The notes: generated by a model not told the origin, from the sequence alone. 64,000 nucleotides of DNA from Bdellovibrionales bacterium GWA1_52_35 (GCA_001769805.1 MEPO01000005.1:72867-136866); one strand, 5' to 3'; shown: positions 8,164 to 17,547, numbered from the stretch's first letter. Numbers and translations are program-made.

Positions 8164-8931
8164 TCAAGGTGACCCGATGGCCGCCAACATTTCATGAACC
8201 GCCTGCTCCAAACCCACGAGCACCGCCCGACAGATGATCGAATGACCTATGTTGAATTCTTCAATCAAAGGCTCCCGGTTCTGATCCTGCAAGCCGGAAA
8301 TCGCTGAGACGTTTTTGAGATCAAAGCCATGCCCCGCGTGCACATGCAAACCCAGGCTCTTCGCCAGAATCGCGGATATTTGAATTCTTTTGAATTCAGT
8401 TTCAGCGATTCTTTCTGAACTTCTACCCAAAACGCCCTGCCGGGCCAGACAATAACGTCCCGTATGCAGCTCAACGGCATCGGCGCCCAATTCCCGGGCC
8501 GCTTTCATCACTTGGACATCCGGCTCGACAAAAAGGCTGACGCGAACGCCACCTTTTTGAAGCTTCGAAATGACCTGCGCGATTTTCTTTTTCTGTTTGA
8601 TGACATCCAAGCCGCCTTCGGTCGTCACTTCCCTGCGCTTTTCCGGAACAAGACAGGCCCAATCCGGTCGGGTTTTCAGAGCGAACCGGACTATGGAATC
8701 CGCGATGGCCATCTCCAGATTCATCGGCACAGCCAATTCCCTTCGAAGCAAACGGACATCTGCATCCTGGATATGTCTGCGATCTTCACGCAAATGGACC
8801 GTGATCTGCCTGGCTCCTGCACTTTCACAGATCCGTGCGGCCGCAAGGAGATCCGGGTAAGGAGTCCCGCGCAGCTGCCGGAGAGTGGCCACATGATCGA
8901 TATTTACGCCAAGGCGGGGCAAACGTTCCAT
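8164..8931 (-). CDS. pdxJ: Pyridoxine 5'-phosphate synthase
   Basis: Condenses 3-amino-2-oxopropyl phosphate with deoxyxylulose 5-phosphate, the final ring-forming step of DXP-dependent vitamin B6 synthesis. The 255 residues start MERLPRLGVNIDHVATLRQ and contain TVHLREDRRHIQ, NLEMA, LVPEKR and HAGHGFDLKN, all characteristic. I use the ATG at 8931; a TTG at 8937 that overlaps the glmM stop would add two residues. pdxJ follows glmM and is followed by nnr after a short gap. The acpS gene often found beside pdxJ is absent. Confidence 0.95.
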   Translation of the reverse strand: MERLPRLGVNIDHVATLRQLRGTPYPDLLAAARICESAGARQITVHLREDRRHIQDADVRLLRRELAVPMNLEMAIADSIVRFALKTRPDWACLVPEKRREVTTEGGLDVIKQKKKIAQVISKLQKGGVRVSLFVEPDVQVMKAARELGADAVELHTGRYCLARQGVLGRSSERIAETEFKRIQISAILAKSLGLHVHAGHGFDLKNVSAISGLQDQNREPLIEEFNIGHSIICRAVLVGLEQAVHEMLAAIGSP

Positions 8932-8933
8932 CT

Positions 8934-10349
8934 TCAACCCAGGTATTTCTGAATCTGTTGTGCAACACTCCGGGCGATTCCCTGAATCACCTGGAGATCC
9001 TCTCCTTCAACCATGACCCGGGCCAGCGCTTCCGTTCCCGAGTAGCGCACAAAAAGTCGTCCGCGTTCGCCGACTTGCGCCTGTCCCTGAACGATGGCAT
9101 GGGCGATCTCAGGAATGGATTCAAATGGCGCTTTTTGAGAAACACGAACATCTTCACGAACCTGAGGGAATAAGGTGATGCACTTTTTCAGCTCTGAAAG
9201 TCTTTTTCCGGTGCGCTTCATCACTTCCAGGACTTTCAATGCAGCCACGATCCCATCACCCGTCGTGGACTGGTCCAGGAAAATAATATGCCCCGACTGT
9301 TCACCGCCGAGAGAAAATCCGTTCTTTCTCATCGCGTCCACGACATAGCGATCGCCCACCTGCGCCCGAACCATCGAGATCCCGCGCTCACGCAGACTCA
9401 ATTCCAAACCGAGATTGGACATCGGGGTGGTGACAATCGTGTTCTTTCGCAAAGTGCCTTCTTCAGCCATCTGCATCGCGCAGAGGCCGATGATCTGGTC
9501 GCCATCCACGACTTCGCCATTTTCATCCGAAAGAATGCAGCGATCGCCGTCCCCATCGAGCGAGATTCCGATATCAGCCCGGAATTCCACGGTCACGGCG
9601 GCAATCGCTTCGGGATGGAGCGCTCCACATTTGTCATTGATGTTCAGACCATTGGGGCTCACACCCTTTTTGATCACTTCAGCTCCAAGTTCCTCGAAAA
9701 CGAGCGGGGCTACCTTGTAAGCCGCACCGTTGGCGCAATCCAGGGCTACGCGGAAACCAAGCAGATCCATTTCTTTCGGAAAAAGGTTTTTCAAAAAGAC
9801 GAGGTAGCGTCCGTGGACGTCGTCGATGCGCTGGGCCTTGCCGACCAGATCCGCAGTGGGGCGGTGCCTTGAAATTTCGTCCGTCAGCACGAGACGTTCA
9901 ATTTCCGCCTCCATTTCGTCGGGCAGCTTATAGCCGTCGGCCGAAAAGATTTTGATGCCATTATCGTAATAGGGGTTATGCGAAGCGGAGATCATGATTC
10001 CGGCATCCGCTCTCATGCTTTGGGTGACAAAGGCCACTCCCGGCGTGGAAAGCGGCCCAATCAGAATCACATCCGCCCCCATGGAGCAAAGCCCCGAAGA
10101 AATCGCCTGCTCAAGCATGTAGCCGGAAAGGCGCGTGTCTTTACCGACGACAATTCTGGCGCGACGAACCGGGCGACTCGACTCAAGCGGCTTGAGCCCA
10201 ATCGGAACGGAACTTCTGACCAGCGGTATGGATTGATTGCGCAGGACATGGGCCACGGCCCGCCCCACGGCCATCGCCACCTCACCCGTCATCGGAAATT
10301 CATTGGCAAGGCCCCGAATTCCGTCTGTTCCAAAAAGCTTCTGTCCCAT
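8934..10349 (-). CDS. glmM: Phosphoglucosamine mutase
   Basis: Converts glucosamine 6-phosphate to glucosamine 1-phosphate for peptidoglycan and LPS precursors. The 471-residue protein has KLFGTDGIRG at the start, the phosphoserine loop SASHNP (Ser123), the metal loop DGDGDR and the C-terminal phosphate-binding RYSGTE. It is about 25 residues longer than usual: an arginine- and proline-rich insertion sits near residues 40-63, before the KDTR motif. It follows cdaR, the gene order known from Gram-positive c-di-AMP loci, where the cyclase complex interacts with GlmM. Confidence 0.97.
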   Translation of the reverse strand: MGQKLFGTDGIRGLANEFPMTGEVAMAVGRAVAHVLRNQSIPLVRSSVPIGLKPLESSRPVRRARIVVGKDTRLSGYMLEQAISSGLCSMGADVILIGPLSTPGVAFVTQSMRADAGIMISASHNPYYDNGIKIFSADGYKLPDEMEAEIERLVLTDEISRHRPTADLVGKAQRIDDVHGRYLVFLKNLFPKEMDLLGFRVALDCANGAAYKVAPLVFEELGAEVIKKGVSPNGLNINDKCGALHPEAIAAVTVEFRADIGISLDGDGDRCILSDENGEVVDGDQIIGLCAMQMAEEGTLRKNTIVTTPMSNLGLELSLRERGISMVRAQVGDRYVVDAMRKNGFSLGGEQSGHIIFLDQSTTGDGIVAALKVLEVMKRTGKRLSELKKCITLFPQVREDVRVSQKAPFESIPEIAHAIVQGQAQVGERGRLFVRYSGTEALARVMVEGEDLQVIQGIARSVAQQIQKYLG

Positions 10350-10388
10350 TAAAACGATTCCTCTCTCAACTCAACTGCTCACCGGGGA

Positions 10389-11318
10389 TCAGTAAAGTGT
10401 CACTTTCACCCGATCCGGAATGACCTTCACCAGCCCCACACCATCGGGAACGGAAATTTTGATCATTTCATTATACTCGCCTTTGGGTTTCCCGGTGAGG
10501 TCCACGACTGCATAAACGTGACTGCGATCCAGTAACTTCAGATCCTTCGTATCTGCCCGGACCAGGACAGTAACCGTCTTTTCGCCTGCTTTCACTTTAT
10601 AGGGCGTGAGCACACGTATGTCCACGTTCTTAATCCGGTAATTCGCTGAAACGGCTTCAATTTCCACGAAGGCCCGAGGCATGGCTCCTTCGAGCTGGAC
10701 ACTGTGACGGCCGAGGTCCAGCACGGCCTCACGGTCCACACTGTAGCGCAAGCCGCTGACATCAATCGGTGTTGTAATCACTTCCGTAATACCGTCGACC
10801 CGTGACTCCGCTCCTTTGATCTTAACCACCTCAGGTTTCATATAAGCACGAACAATCTTGTACCCTTCCGGAGGCACACCTCGGATTTCGATGCGCACGG
10901 GCACTTCGCGCTTCTTGACTGCTTCGAGCCGGATTGGAATCGTGGATGGATTGATCGAAAGCACCTTCACACCGATCGGCACCCGGATATTGTCCGAGAA
11001 AAACCGATAATTCACGACTCCCGGCTTGGCTCCGGCCAGATTGACCCGGATCGGGTTTTCACGACGATCGAGAATTGCCCGCAAGAATGCCTTGGGGCCC
11101 GCAAGACGGAAGGCCACGCGGTCAGGAATGTCATTTGCCGGAATCAGATCGGCGGGAGCGATCACTTCGATGGGGATTTCCTTGGTAACTTCAACATTTC
11201 GCGAGCCCAGCACGATCCCCCAGAGCACGACCGCCAGCGCGATTGAAATGAGCTTAGAACCGATGTTGGTCATCATTCCCGCCCAAAGTCGATCTCCAAA
11301 ATGTCCGCCTGAGCCCAT
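10389..11318 (-). CDS. cdaR: YbbR-domain protein, likely cyclase regulator CdaR
   Basis: Membrane-anchored regulator expected to partner the diadenylate cyclase encoded just upstream. An N-terminal segment (around residues 20-40, LISIALAVVLWGIVLGSR) should cross the inner membrane. The remaining 270 residues carry several YbbR repeats with the typical PVRIEIRGVPPEGYKI pattern, about three in number. The cdaA stop and this start are separated by six bases and glmM follows, so all three are probably co-transcribed. An internal Met at residue 15 is an alternative start closer to the membrane segment. The partnership is inferred from the conserved gene trio. Confidence 0.88.
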   Translation of the reverse strand: MGSGGHFGDRLWAGMMTNIGSKLISIALAVVLWGIVLGSRNVEVTKEIPIEVIAPADLIPANDIPDRVAFRLAGPKAFLRAILDRRENPIRVNLAGAKPGVVNYRFFSDNIRVPIGVKVLSINPSTIPIRLEAVKKREVPVRIEIRGVPPEGYKIVRAYMKPEVVKIKGAESRVDGITEVITTPIDVSGLRYSVDREAVLDLGRHSVQLEGAMPRAFVEIEAVSANYRIKNVDIRVLTPYKVKAGEKTVTVLVRADTKDLKLLDRSHVYAVVDLTGKPKGEYNEMIKISVPDGVGLVKVIPDRVKVTLY

Positions 11319-11324
11319 CCTGCT

Positions 11325-12164
11325 TTACTCCTCAGTCCGGCTTCCCTGTACGGCGCGCATCCAGCTTCGCAGCTTGCGGGACAGGTTCCTGTTGCTACGT
11401 GAAAGATCCAACAGAGCCGCCAGGCTTTGACGGATCTCCTGCTCATTCAAATTGATCGTGATTTTACCATTCTTTACCAGATGCGCTTCCCCGGCTTCTT
11501 CCGAAATCAAAACGACTATGGCATCCGTGTCTTCGGTCAGGCCCAGCGCCGCTCGATGGCGCGTGCCGTAACGTTTGTCAATATTCGGATCCTTGGAAAG
11601 CGGAAGGAAGCAACCCGCAGCCGCGACGCGGCCGTTGGTAATGATCACCGCACCATCATGAATCGGAGAATCAGGAATGAAAATGGAGTAAAGCAATTCA
11701 GATTTGACCTTCGCATCGAGCTTGGAGCCGGTATCGATAAAATTCTTCAAACCGGTTTCACGCTCAAGTACAATCAGGCCACCGATTCTTTCGCGGGCCA
11801 GACGTGTTGCCGCGCGCGCGATCTCATCGACGTTTTCGCGTTCTTCTTCAGCGGAGGCCCCGGCGAAGAACGGGTTCTTGCCAACGTGGGTAAGTGCCCG
11901 GCGCAGATCATCCTGAAAAAGAACGATCACAATCAGAATCAGGTAATCGAAAAAGTAAGAAAGCAGCCAGTGGGTGGTGAAAAGTTCGAGGGTTGAGGAA
12001 AGAAAAAAACCTATACCCAGAATACCGAGCCCGGTCAGCATCTGCATCGCACGCGTACCCTTGATCAGCAGCAGCAGGCGATAAAGGATGAACGCGACGA
12101 TCGCGATATCTAGAAAATCAATGAGACGCAGACTGGATTGCAGGTTGAGAAGTACGTCCACCAC
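11325..12164 (-). CDS. cdaA: Diadenylate cyclase CdaA
   Basis: Makes c-di-AMP from two ATP at the inner membrane. The 279 residues comprise about three N-terminal transmembrane helices (residues 15-85), a short coiled linker and a DAC domain with both catalytic motifs, DGA (170-172) and RHR (202-204). The start is a GTG at 12164. It is followed closely by cdaR and glmM and preceded by ftsH. c-di-AMP synthesis is best known in Gram-positive bacteria, cyanobacteria and some delta-type lineages, which helps to place the organism. Confidence 0.95.
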   Translation of the reverse strand: MVDVLLNLQSSLRLIDFLDIAIVAFILYRLLLLIKGTRAMQMLTGLGILGIGFFLSSTLELFTTHWLLSYFFDYLILIVIVLFQDDLRRALTHVGKNPFFAGASAEEERENVDEIARAATRLARERIGGLIVLERETGLKNFIDTGSKLDAKVKSELLYSIFIPDSPIHDGAVIITNGRVAAAGCFLPLSKDPNIDKRYGTRHRAALGLTEDTDAIVVLISEEAGEAHLVKNGKITINLNEQEIRQSLAALLDLSRSNRNLSRKLRSWMRAVQGSRTEE

Positions 12165-12202
12165 TCGAATTTTCGGGAGCTACTGGACCTCGCTCGATAC
12201 TA

Positions 12203-14140
12203 CTAAGCGGGAACGGGAGCAGGTGTCCCTTCCCCCTTTCCTGATTTTTCGCCATCGGCACCGGCAACCGGTGCCGTGGCATTGGGGTCGTCATTACTGT
12301 CAGTCGAGGCGGCAACCAGCGGACGCGAAATCTTCTGGCCTTGCACGATCTGCTCGATTTCCTCGCCGTCCAAAGTCTCATATTCCAGCAACGCTTCGGC
12401 CATCGCATGAAGGATGGTCATCTTGTCGCCGAGAATCTGCCGGGCTCTCCGGTAATTGCGCTCAACCGTATCGCGAACTTCGCGATCAATGGTCTGGGCG
12501 GTCTGTTCGGAATAATCCCGATGCTGGGCAATTTCGCGACCAAGGAAGATCGCTTCCTCTTTTCGTCCAAAACTCACCGGCCCAAGCACATCACTCATGC
12601 CCCATTCACAAACCATGCGACGGGCCATTTCAGTGGCGCGTTCAATGTCATTACCCGCTCCGGTGCTGCGCTGACCGAGCACCAGTTCTTCAGCGACGCG
12701 TCCGCCCATCAGGAACGCAATGCTGTTTTCAGCGCGATCCTTGGTCAAGTTCATGCGGTCTTCGGTCGGAAGCGTCTGGGTCACACCCAGAGCCATTCCG
12801 CGCGGAATGATCGTCACTTTATGAATGGGATCGGTTCCCGGAATGAATTTACCGACCAGAGTATGGCCAGCTTCATGATACGCAGTCGTCCGTTTTTCCT
12901 TATCAGAAATGACCATGCTTTTGCGTTCCACGCCCATGAGAACCTTGTCCTTGGCGTGTTCGAAATCGAACATTTCCAGAACTTTCTTGTTCCCCCGCGC
13001 GGCAAGAAGGGCGGCTTCGTTGACGAGATTTTCGAGATCCGCGCCCGAGAAGCCTGGCGTACCACGAGCGATGACATTGAGTTTCACGTTCGGGCCGAGA
13101 GGAGTTTTGCGCGTATGCACCTTGAGGATTTCTTCGCGGCCTTTGACGTCCGGACCAGAAACAACCACACGGCGGTCAAAGCGACCTGGACGCAGGAGTG
13201 CAGGATCCAGCACGTCCGGGCGATTGGTGGCAGCAATCAGGATCACGCCTTCATTGGATTCAAAACCGTCCATTTCGACGAGCAACTGATTCAAGGTCTG
13301 CTCACGTTCATCATGTCCGCCACCGAGACCTGCGCCACGGTGCCGGCCTACGGCGTCAATTTCATCGATGAAGACGATACAGGGAGCGTGTTTCTTGCCC
13401 TGTTCAAACAAGTCGCGAACACGCGAGGCGCCCACACCGACAAACATTTCGACGAAGTCAGAACCTGAAATCGAAAAGAACGGCACACCCGCTTCACCGG
13501 CAATGGCTTTGGCCAGAAGCGTTTTACCCGTTCCCGGAGAACCCATGAGCAGCACACCTTTGGGGATACGTCCGCCGAGGCGCGTGAACTTCTTGGGATC
13601 TTTCAAAAATTCGATGATTTCTTCGAGTTCCTGCTTGGCCTCATCGGCGCCAGCAACATCCTTGAACGTCACTTTATGTGCAGATTCGGTCAGCAGTCGC
13701 GCCTTGCTCTTGCCAAAGGACATGGCTTTGCCGCCACCCACCTGGATCTGGCGCATGAAGAGAAAGAAAAATACAAAGAGCAGCAGCATCGGGAACCAGG
13801 AGATGAGAACCTGCTGCCAGATGGGAGTCTTCTCCGCACGTTCGTAATTGGGAATTATGTTGTTTTTTTCGAGAATTTCGAAAATCTTGCCGTTTCCGGT
13901 ATCACCAATAGTTTCAAAATTCTTGCGGTTCTCGGTGGAAACATCCTTGAAGGTTCCAACAATGAGATTGTCCGCTTTGAATGTGACCTCAGCCACTTTG
14001 CCGTCTTTGACGTACTGGATGAAATCACTGAAACGGATTTCCTGCCGATTACGGCTACCCGGATCAAAGAATTTGAAAAGGCTTGCAAACAAAAGAATCA
14101 ATACAAGCCAAAGAGCTATCGTTTTATGTGTCGGCTTCAT
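12203..14140 (-). CDS. ftsH: ATP-dependent zinc metalloprotease FtsH
   Basis: Membrane-anchored AAA protease for quality control and regulated degradation. The 645 residues show an N-terminal membrane helix (8-23), a periplasmic domain, a second helix (about 108-130), the AAA module with Walker A GSPGTGKT (200-207), Walker B IVFIDEID, the second-region-of-homology segment, and the zinc-binding HEAGH (422-426). The C-terminal tail is rich in Ala, Pro and Gly. It sits between tilS and cdaA on the same strand, the tilS-ftsH order being common. Confidence 0.97.
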   Translation of the reverse strand: MKPTHKTIALWLVLILLFASLFKFFDPGSRNRQEIRFSDFIQYVKDGKVAEVTFKADNLIVGTFKDVSTENRKNFETIGDTGNGKIFEILEKNNIIPNYERAEKTPIWQQVLISWFPMLLLFVFFFLFMRQIQVGGGKAMSFGKSKARLLTESAHKVTFKDVAGADEAKQELEEIIEFLKDPKKFTRLGGRIPKGVLLMGSPGTGKTLLAKAIAGEAGVPFFSISGSDFVEMFVGVGASRVRDLFEQGKKHAPCIVFIDEIDAVGRHRGAGLGGGHDEREQTLNQLLVEMDGFESNEGVILIAATNRPDVLDPALLRPGRFDRRVVVSGPDVKGREEILKVHTRKTPLGPNVKLNVIARGTPGFSGADLENLVNEAALLAARGNKKVLEMFDFEHAKDKVLMGVERKSMVISDKEKRTTAYHEAGHTLVGKFIPGTDPIHKVTIIPRGMALGVTQTLPTEDRMNLTKDRAENSIAFLMGGRVAEELVLGQRSTGAGNDIERATEMARRMVCEWGMSDVLGPVSFGRKEEAIFLGREIAQHRDYSEQTAQTIDREVRDTVERNYRRARQILGDKMTILHAMAEALLEYETLDGEEIEQIVQGQKISRPLVAASTDSNDDPNATAPVAGADGEKSGKGEGTPAPVPA

Positions 14141-14224
14141 TCAGCACTCACCCTCTATATTAGATTGAGATACGCTACACGGTTCAAATCCAAATTGCAA
14201 ACCCAGCGCTCCCCGCTTTCCTTT

Positions 14225-15262
14225 TTATTCCAAGGTCTTGCGTTCCAGAATCCACTGCTCCGCGGGTCGGGTATTATTACGACCTTTGGATTTTAAAACC
14301 AGGACCCTTCGCACCTTCCATCCGCCGGGCAGGTGGACTTCGCCTGTCCACGTATGATTAGCGTAAAGTCTGTCCCGAAGTAAATCCCAATGTGCGCGCC
14401 GCACCCGAAGTCCCGCAGCCGAAACAACCAGCCCCAAGGTGTCGAGCGGGTCATCTGAAGAATTCTTTGACACAGACCGTTGTGCTGCAAGGGCCGCCTT
14501 GATCAGGTGCTGGGTTGCCTGAGGAAAGAGCTTCCCGATCACCGGCATGAGTTCAATCCGCATTTTGGAGCGGAGAAACCGACCTTCGAGGTTGGTCGCA
14601 TCCTCACGCCAGGTTTCGCCTTCCTCCTGAAGGTAGCGAACGAGTTCAGATTTAAGAGTGGTCAAAAACGGCCGTATTTCCGGCCCAATCTGCACAGCAA
14701 TGCCGCCACCATGAGACGCTTGGGTGCCGGTAAAAATCCGCCAGAGCAGCGTTTCAGCAAGATCGTCCCCGTGATGGCCGGTCAGAATGACGGCACCTTT
14801 GGCAGCAAATTCGGCGAAAATTTTTTTACGAGCACTGCGTGCTTCCTCCTCTAAAGACTGCCCCTCACCGGGCTTGGGCGGCTTGAGTCGTCGGATAATG
14901 ATGGGAATTCCCCAACGAGCCGCCGTTTTTTTTACAAACGCTTCGTCCTGATCTGATGTCTTACCCCTCCACCGGTGATTAATATGAAGGATTCTAATAT
15001 TCCCCACCCCTCCCACTCGTCGGCCGTAGTGAATGATGAGATGGGCCAGCGCGATGGAATCGGCGCCTCCGGAGGTCGCGATAAGGATATCCGAAGTTAA
15101 TGGGAGCTGAATTTGATGCTCACGAAGCAGGGCTATTACCGAGCGGATGAGCTTGCCGCCGGTAGGGCCGGGCTTACGGTAAGCTGTAAGGGCGCCTGGC
15201 TTGACGCTTCTTTTTGCTCTGGTAGCTCTGGCTTGGGTGGTCCGAGTTTTTTTTGAAACCAT
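14225..15262 (-). CDS. tilS: tRNA(Ile)-lysidine synthase
   Basis: Modifies C34 of the CAU-anticodon isoleucine tRNA to lysidine so that it reads AUA. The 345 residues start with a basic arm (about 35 residues) and then show the PP-loop SGGADSIAL (from Ser64), HINHRWRGKTSDQDEAFV, the LTGHHGDDLAET motif and FLRSKMRIELMP. The protein is shorter than the E. coli enzyme, with a reduced C-terminal domain. It heads the long operon and is divergent from a CAU tRNA gene starting at 15427. Confidence 0.93.
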   Translation of the reverse strand: MVSKKTRTTQARATRAKRSVKPGALTAYRKPGPTGGKLIRSVIALLREHQIQLPLTSDILIATSGGADSIALAHLIIHYGRRVGGVGNIRILHINHRWRGKTSDQDEAFVKKTAARWGIPIIIRRLKPPKPGEGQSLEEEARSARKKIFAEFAAKGAVILTGHHGDDLAETLLWRIFTGTQASHGGGIAVQIGPEIRPFLTTLKSELVRYLQEEGETWREDATNLEGRFLRSKMRIELMPVIGKLFPQATQHLIKAALAAQRSVSKNSSDDPLDTLGLVVSAAGLRVRRAHWDLLRDRLYANHTWTGEVHLPGGWKVRRVLVLKSKGRNNTRPAEQWILERKTLE

Positions 15263-15376
15263 TGGCCTGTGAAGATTTCCTGTCTCGTCCGAAAATGCAA
15301 ATCAAACTGCAAGATTGTGCATCAGGCCGGGTGACAGAAATCAGAGCACTCACCTGCTCGAGTCCACAAAAAAGGA

Positions 15377-15405
15377 TTGATCCCGAATTACTTCGAAGGT
15401 ATGAA
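15377..15405 (+). promoter_or_regulatory. Promoter of the CAU tRNA gene
   Basis: TTGATC (15377-15382) and TATGAA (15400-15405) are separated by 17 bases and placed 22 bases before the mature tRNA 5' end. Initiation near 15412 would give a short 5' leader for RNase P removal. Confidence 0.6.
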
Positions 15406-15426
15406 TCGTAACTCGTTTCACGCCGT

Positions 15427-15503
15427 GGCCGGGTAGCTCAGTTGGTTAGAGCGTGGCATTCATAACGCCAAGGTCGGGAGTTCGATTCTCCCCCCAGCCA
15501 CCA
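15427..15503 (+). tRNA. tRNA with CAU anticodon, probably elongator Met
   Basis: Seventy-seven bases including an encoded CCA. The arms read: acceptor GGCCGGG/CCCAGCC, D stem GCTC/GAGC, anticodon stem TGGCA/CGCCA around loop TTCATAA, variable AGGTC, T stem GGGAG/CTCCC with loop TTCGATT. It lacks the initiator hallmarks (unpaired 1-72, three G-C pairs at the anticodon stem), so it is elongator Met or the lysidine-modified Ile tRNA; the variable loop and overall form favour Met. Two non-canonical appositions are visible: C4-A69 in the acceptor stem and A31-C39 closing the anticodon loop. The lack of a C4-G69 pair argues against TilS recognition. Confidence 0.93.
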
Positions 15504-15553
15504 TTTCACCTTTATTCAAACACCTCTCTGAAAGCATAAACTTGGCTGCTTTA

Positions 15554-15582
15554 TTGTGAAAACCGGTTTCAAAATATAGAAT
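15554..15582 (+). promoter_or_regulatory. Candidate promoter for the pilin gene
   Basis: TTGTGA (15554-15559), a 17-base spacer and TAGAAT (15577-15582). The -10 ends only seven bases before the pilin ATG at 15589, so a transcript from here would be essentially leaderless. Confidence 0.4.
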
Positions 15583-15588
15583 TATAAA

Positions 15589-16335
15589 ATGCGAGATTCG
15601 GCCCGCGGCTTCACTCTCATTGAGCTCATGATCGTTGTTGCGATCTTGGGCATCCTGGCGGGAGTGGCCCTCCCTCAGTTTTGGTTTTTTCAAGCCAGGG
15701 CTCGAAGCACCGAGGCAATCATGGGATTATCGGCTCTTCGTGTTTCAGAGGTTTCCTATGCAGCCGAAGCAGGGTCCTTTTCGAGCTGTCTGGCTGATAT
15801 CGGCTATGCGCCTGAAGGGACCCTCCGGTATTTCAGAATCGGTTTCAGTGCCTCAGCGGCGATCACGACCGGCTGCGGTGTGCACCAGACAGCTCCCTGT
15901 AATTTAAACGGTTTCGTGAACTCAGGAGGAAGTACCTGTACCCTTGCTCCTGAAATGACCGATGGAATTCCTTATGCCTACCCGGCAACCGTTGCGACTA
16001 GGGCCTCTTTGCCAGGGGACTCGGACCTGACAACGTCCTCAATTGGGCAAGTCACTTTCTCCGCAACAGCAGCGGGACCGCCTTTCAAGCTTTTAGGACA
16101 GATCCCACTGGGGCTTGTTAATTCGGCCCAAGCCGCTGCCCCCGGAGCCTGCACAACGGGCCAGGTGAGCAACGCAAACTTTGATCTCTTCACAATCGAC
16201 CAACTCGGAACAATTGCAAGATTGCCTGCTGGTTCGCCCACGAACTGTGTTGACAGTACGTCTCCAGGCAACGGAACTTCGAATACCGGGAATACCAGCA
16301 ACACGGGCTCCGCAAACAGCGGTCCCAAGAAGTAG
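15589..16335 (+). CDS. Type IV pilin-like protein
   Basis: Prepilin with a six-residue leader ending in Gly7, cleaved before Phe8. The mature start FTLIELMIVVAILGILAG has the conserved Glu at position +5, for processing by a PilD peptidase and N-methylation. The 248 residues include a cysteine-bearing globular head and a low-complexity Asn/Thr/Gly tail (GNTSNTGSANSG). The start is forced: an in-frame stop lies at 15577 and 15589 is the next usable codon, yet no ribosome binding site precedes it. No other pilus gene is nearby, so this is an orphan major or minor pilin. The gene ends with three consecutive TAG codons. Confidence 0.9.
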   Translation: MRDSARGFTLIELMIVVAILGILAGVALPQFWFFQARARSTEAIMGLSALRVSEVSYAAEAGSFSSCLADIGYAPEGTLRYFRIGFSASAAITTGCGVHQTAPCNLNGFVNSGGSTCTLAPEMTDGIPYAYPATVATRASLPGDSDLTTSSIGQVTFSATAAGPPFKLLGQIPLGLVNSAQAAAPGACTTGQVSNANFDLFTIDQLGTIARLPAGSPTNCVDSTSPGNGTSNTGNTSNTGSANSGPKK

Positions 16336-16353
16336 TAGTAGAACCTTTGTGAT

Positions 16354-17454
16354 ATGCAGGGATCAGTGAATCCCTTTGAAATCAAATCCAGTTTAAAAAG
16401 ATACCCGTTCTCAAAAAAGGACCTGCTCCAGGCATGGGACAGTGCTGACGAGCTTCTGCTTGAGCACCTGAGCAGCCTCGACCTGAGAGATAAAAGCATT
16501 CTAATCTTAGAAGATCAGTTTGGTGCCTTGAGCTGTGCGCTCGAATGCCTTAATCCGGTCACCTACTCTGACTCTTATGTGAGCTGCCGGGCGACAGCTC
16601 TCAACAGCGAAGGCCGTATCCTCGCAACAAGCGATTTATCCAAGCTGACGGGTTTGTTTGATCTCGTTTTGATGCGCATTCCCCGTAATATGTCGTATTT
16701 TGAAGACTTGCTTTGCCGCCTCAGCCATCTCCTGCAACCCTCCTCCCAGGTCATCTGTACGTACATGATCAAACATCAGGCAAATCTAAGTTTTCAACTG
16801 CTTGAAAAACTGATTGGCCCCACGCGCACGAGTCTGGCGAAAAAGAAGGCACGCCTCATCTTTGCACAATTCCAAAGATCCCCGACCCCATCTCCCTTCC
16901 CGCTTCATATTTCATTTCCGAATTTTTCAATACCGTTTGTGAATCACTCGAATCTTTTCAGCCGTGAAGGACTGGATGTCGGCACGCGATTCCTCCTGGA
17001 ACATATTCCGAGCGGCAACTACAAGACGATTCTGGATCTCGGCTGCGCGAATGGAATTATTGGCATCAAAGCGAAGCAGCTGAATTCCGCGACTAAAATC
17101 ATATGCACGGATGATTCAAGCATGGCCATTCAGAGTGCACACACCAACTACCGGAATTATTTCCCTGACGAAGGCCAGTTTGTCTGGACCAATTGCTACG
17201 AAGACCAGGAGCCGGAATCCATCGACCTGGTCATCTGCAACCCGCCTTTTCACCAGGGAAATACGCTCTCGGACCGTGTCGCTTTACAGATGTTTGCCAA
17301 CTCCAAAAAGGTTCTGGTTCGCGGAGGCACACTCCGTGTCATCGGAAACCGGCATTTACAATACCCGGGCATCTTGAAGCGGATTTTCGGAAACAGTCAG
17401 ATCGTTGCCACCAACAGTAAATTCGTGATCGTGGATGCGTGCAAATCAGTTTGA
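16354..17454 (+). CDS. rlmG: 23S rRNA guanine-N2 methyltransferase RlmG-like
   Basis: SAM-dependent enzyme of the RlmG/RsmC group, which makes m2G in rRNA. The 366 residues form a degenerate N-terminal methyltransferase-like half (residues 1-185) and an active C-terminal half with TILDLGCANGIIGIKA for SAM binding, an acidic DDSSMAIQSA segment, and the NPPFHQG catalytic loop followed by VIGNRHLQYPGILKRIFG and NSKFVIVDA. The last segments match RlmG better than RsmC. It follows the pilin gene by 18 bases and may be co-transcribed. Exact base specificity (G1835 of 23S against G1207 of 16S) is an inference. Confidence 0.85.
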   Translation: MQGSVNPFEIKSSLKRYPFSKKDLLQAWDSADELLLEHLSSLDLRDKSILILEDQFGALSCALECLNPVTYSDSYVSCRATALNSEGRILATSDLSKLTGLFDLVLMRIPRNMSYFEDLLCRLSHLLQPSSQVICTYMIKHQANLSFQLLEKLIGPTRTSLAKKKARLIFAQFQRSPTPSPFPLHISFPNFSIPFVNHSNLFSREGLDVGTRFLLEHIPSGNYKTILDLGCANGIIGIKAKQLNSATKIICTDDSSMAIQSAHTNYRNYFPDEGQFVWTNCYEDQEPESIDLVICNPPFHQGNTLSDRVALQMFANSKKVLVRGGTLRVIGNRHLQYPGILKRIFGNSQIVATNSKFVIVDACKSV

Positions 17455-17457
17455 CCG

Positions 17458-17494
17458 CTGCGGTTAGTTCCGGAAAATTCAATAATTACCGCAG
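17458..17494. other. Inverted repeat downstream of rlmG
   Basis: CTGCGGT (17458-17464) and ACCGCAG (17488-17494) flank a 23-base AT-rich loop directly after the rlmG stop. Without a T-run it is not a classical terminator; it may be a weak 3' hairpin or an operator for the small gene at 17548. Confidence 0.3.
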
Positions 17495-17519
17495 AGTGTC
17501 ATATTTAGACCAAAGCGCG

Positions 17520-17525
17520 TATAAT
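17520..17525 (+). promoter_or_regulatory. Perfect -10 element before the small gene
   Basis: TATAAT lies 22 bases upstream of the 17548 ATG. No good -35 hexamer is seen at the right distance, so an activator may be needed. Confidence 0.3.
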
Positions 17526-17547
17526 GGGGAGTTGAAAGGCGGTACGT

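Noticed and set aside
12341..13468. A 375-residue open frame on the plus strand opposite ftsH
   Set aside because: Mirrors the ftsH codons; the minus strand carries all FtsH motifs without interruption.
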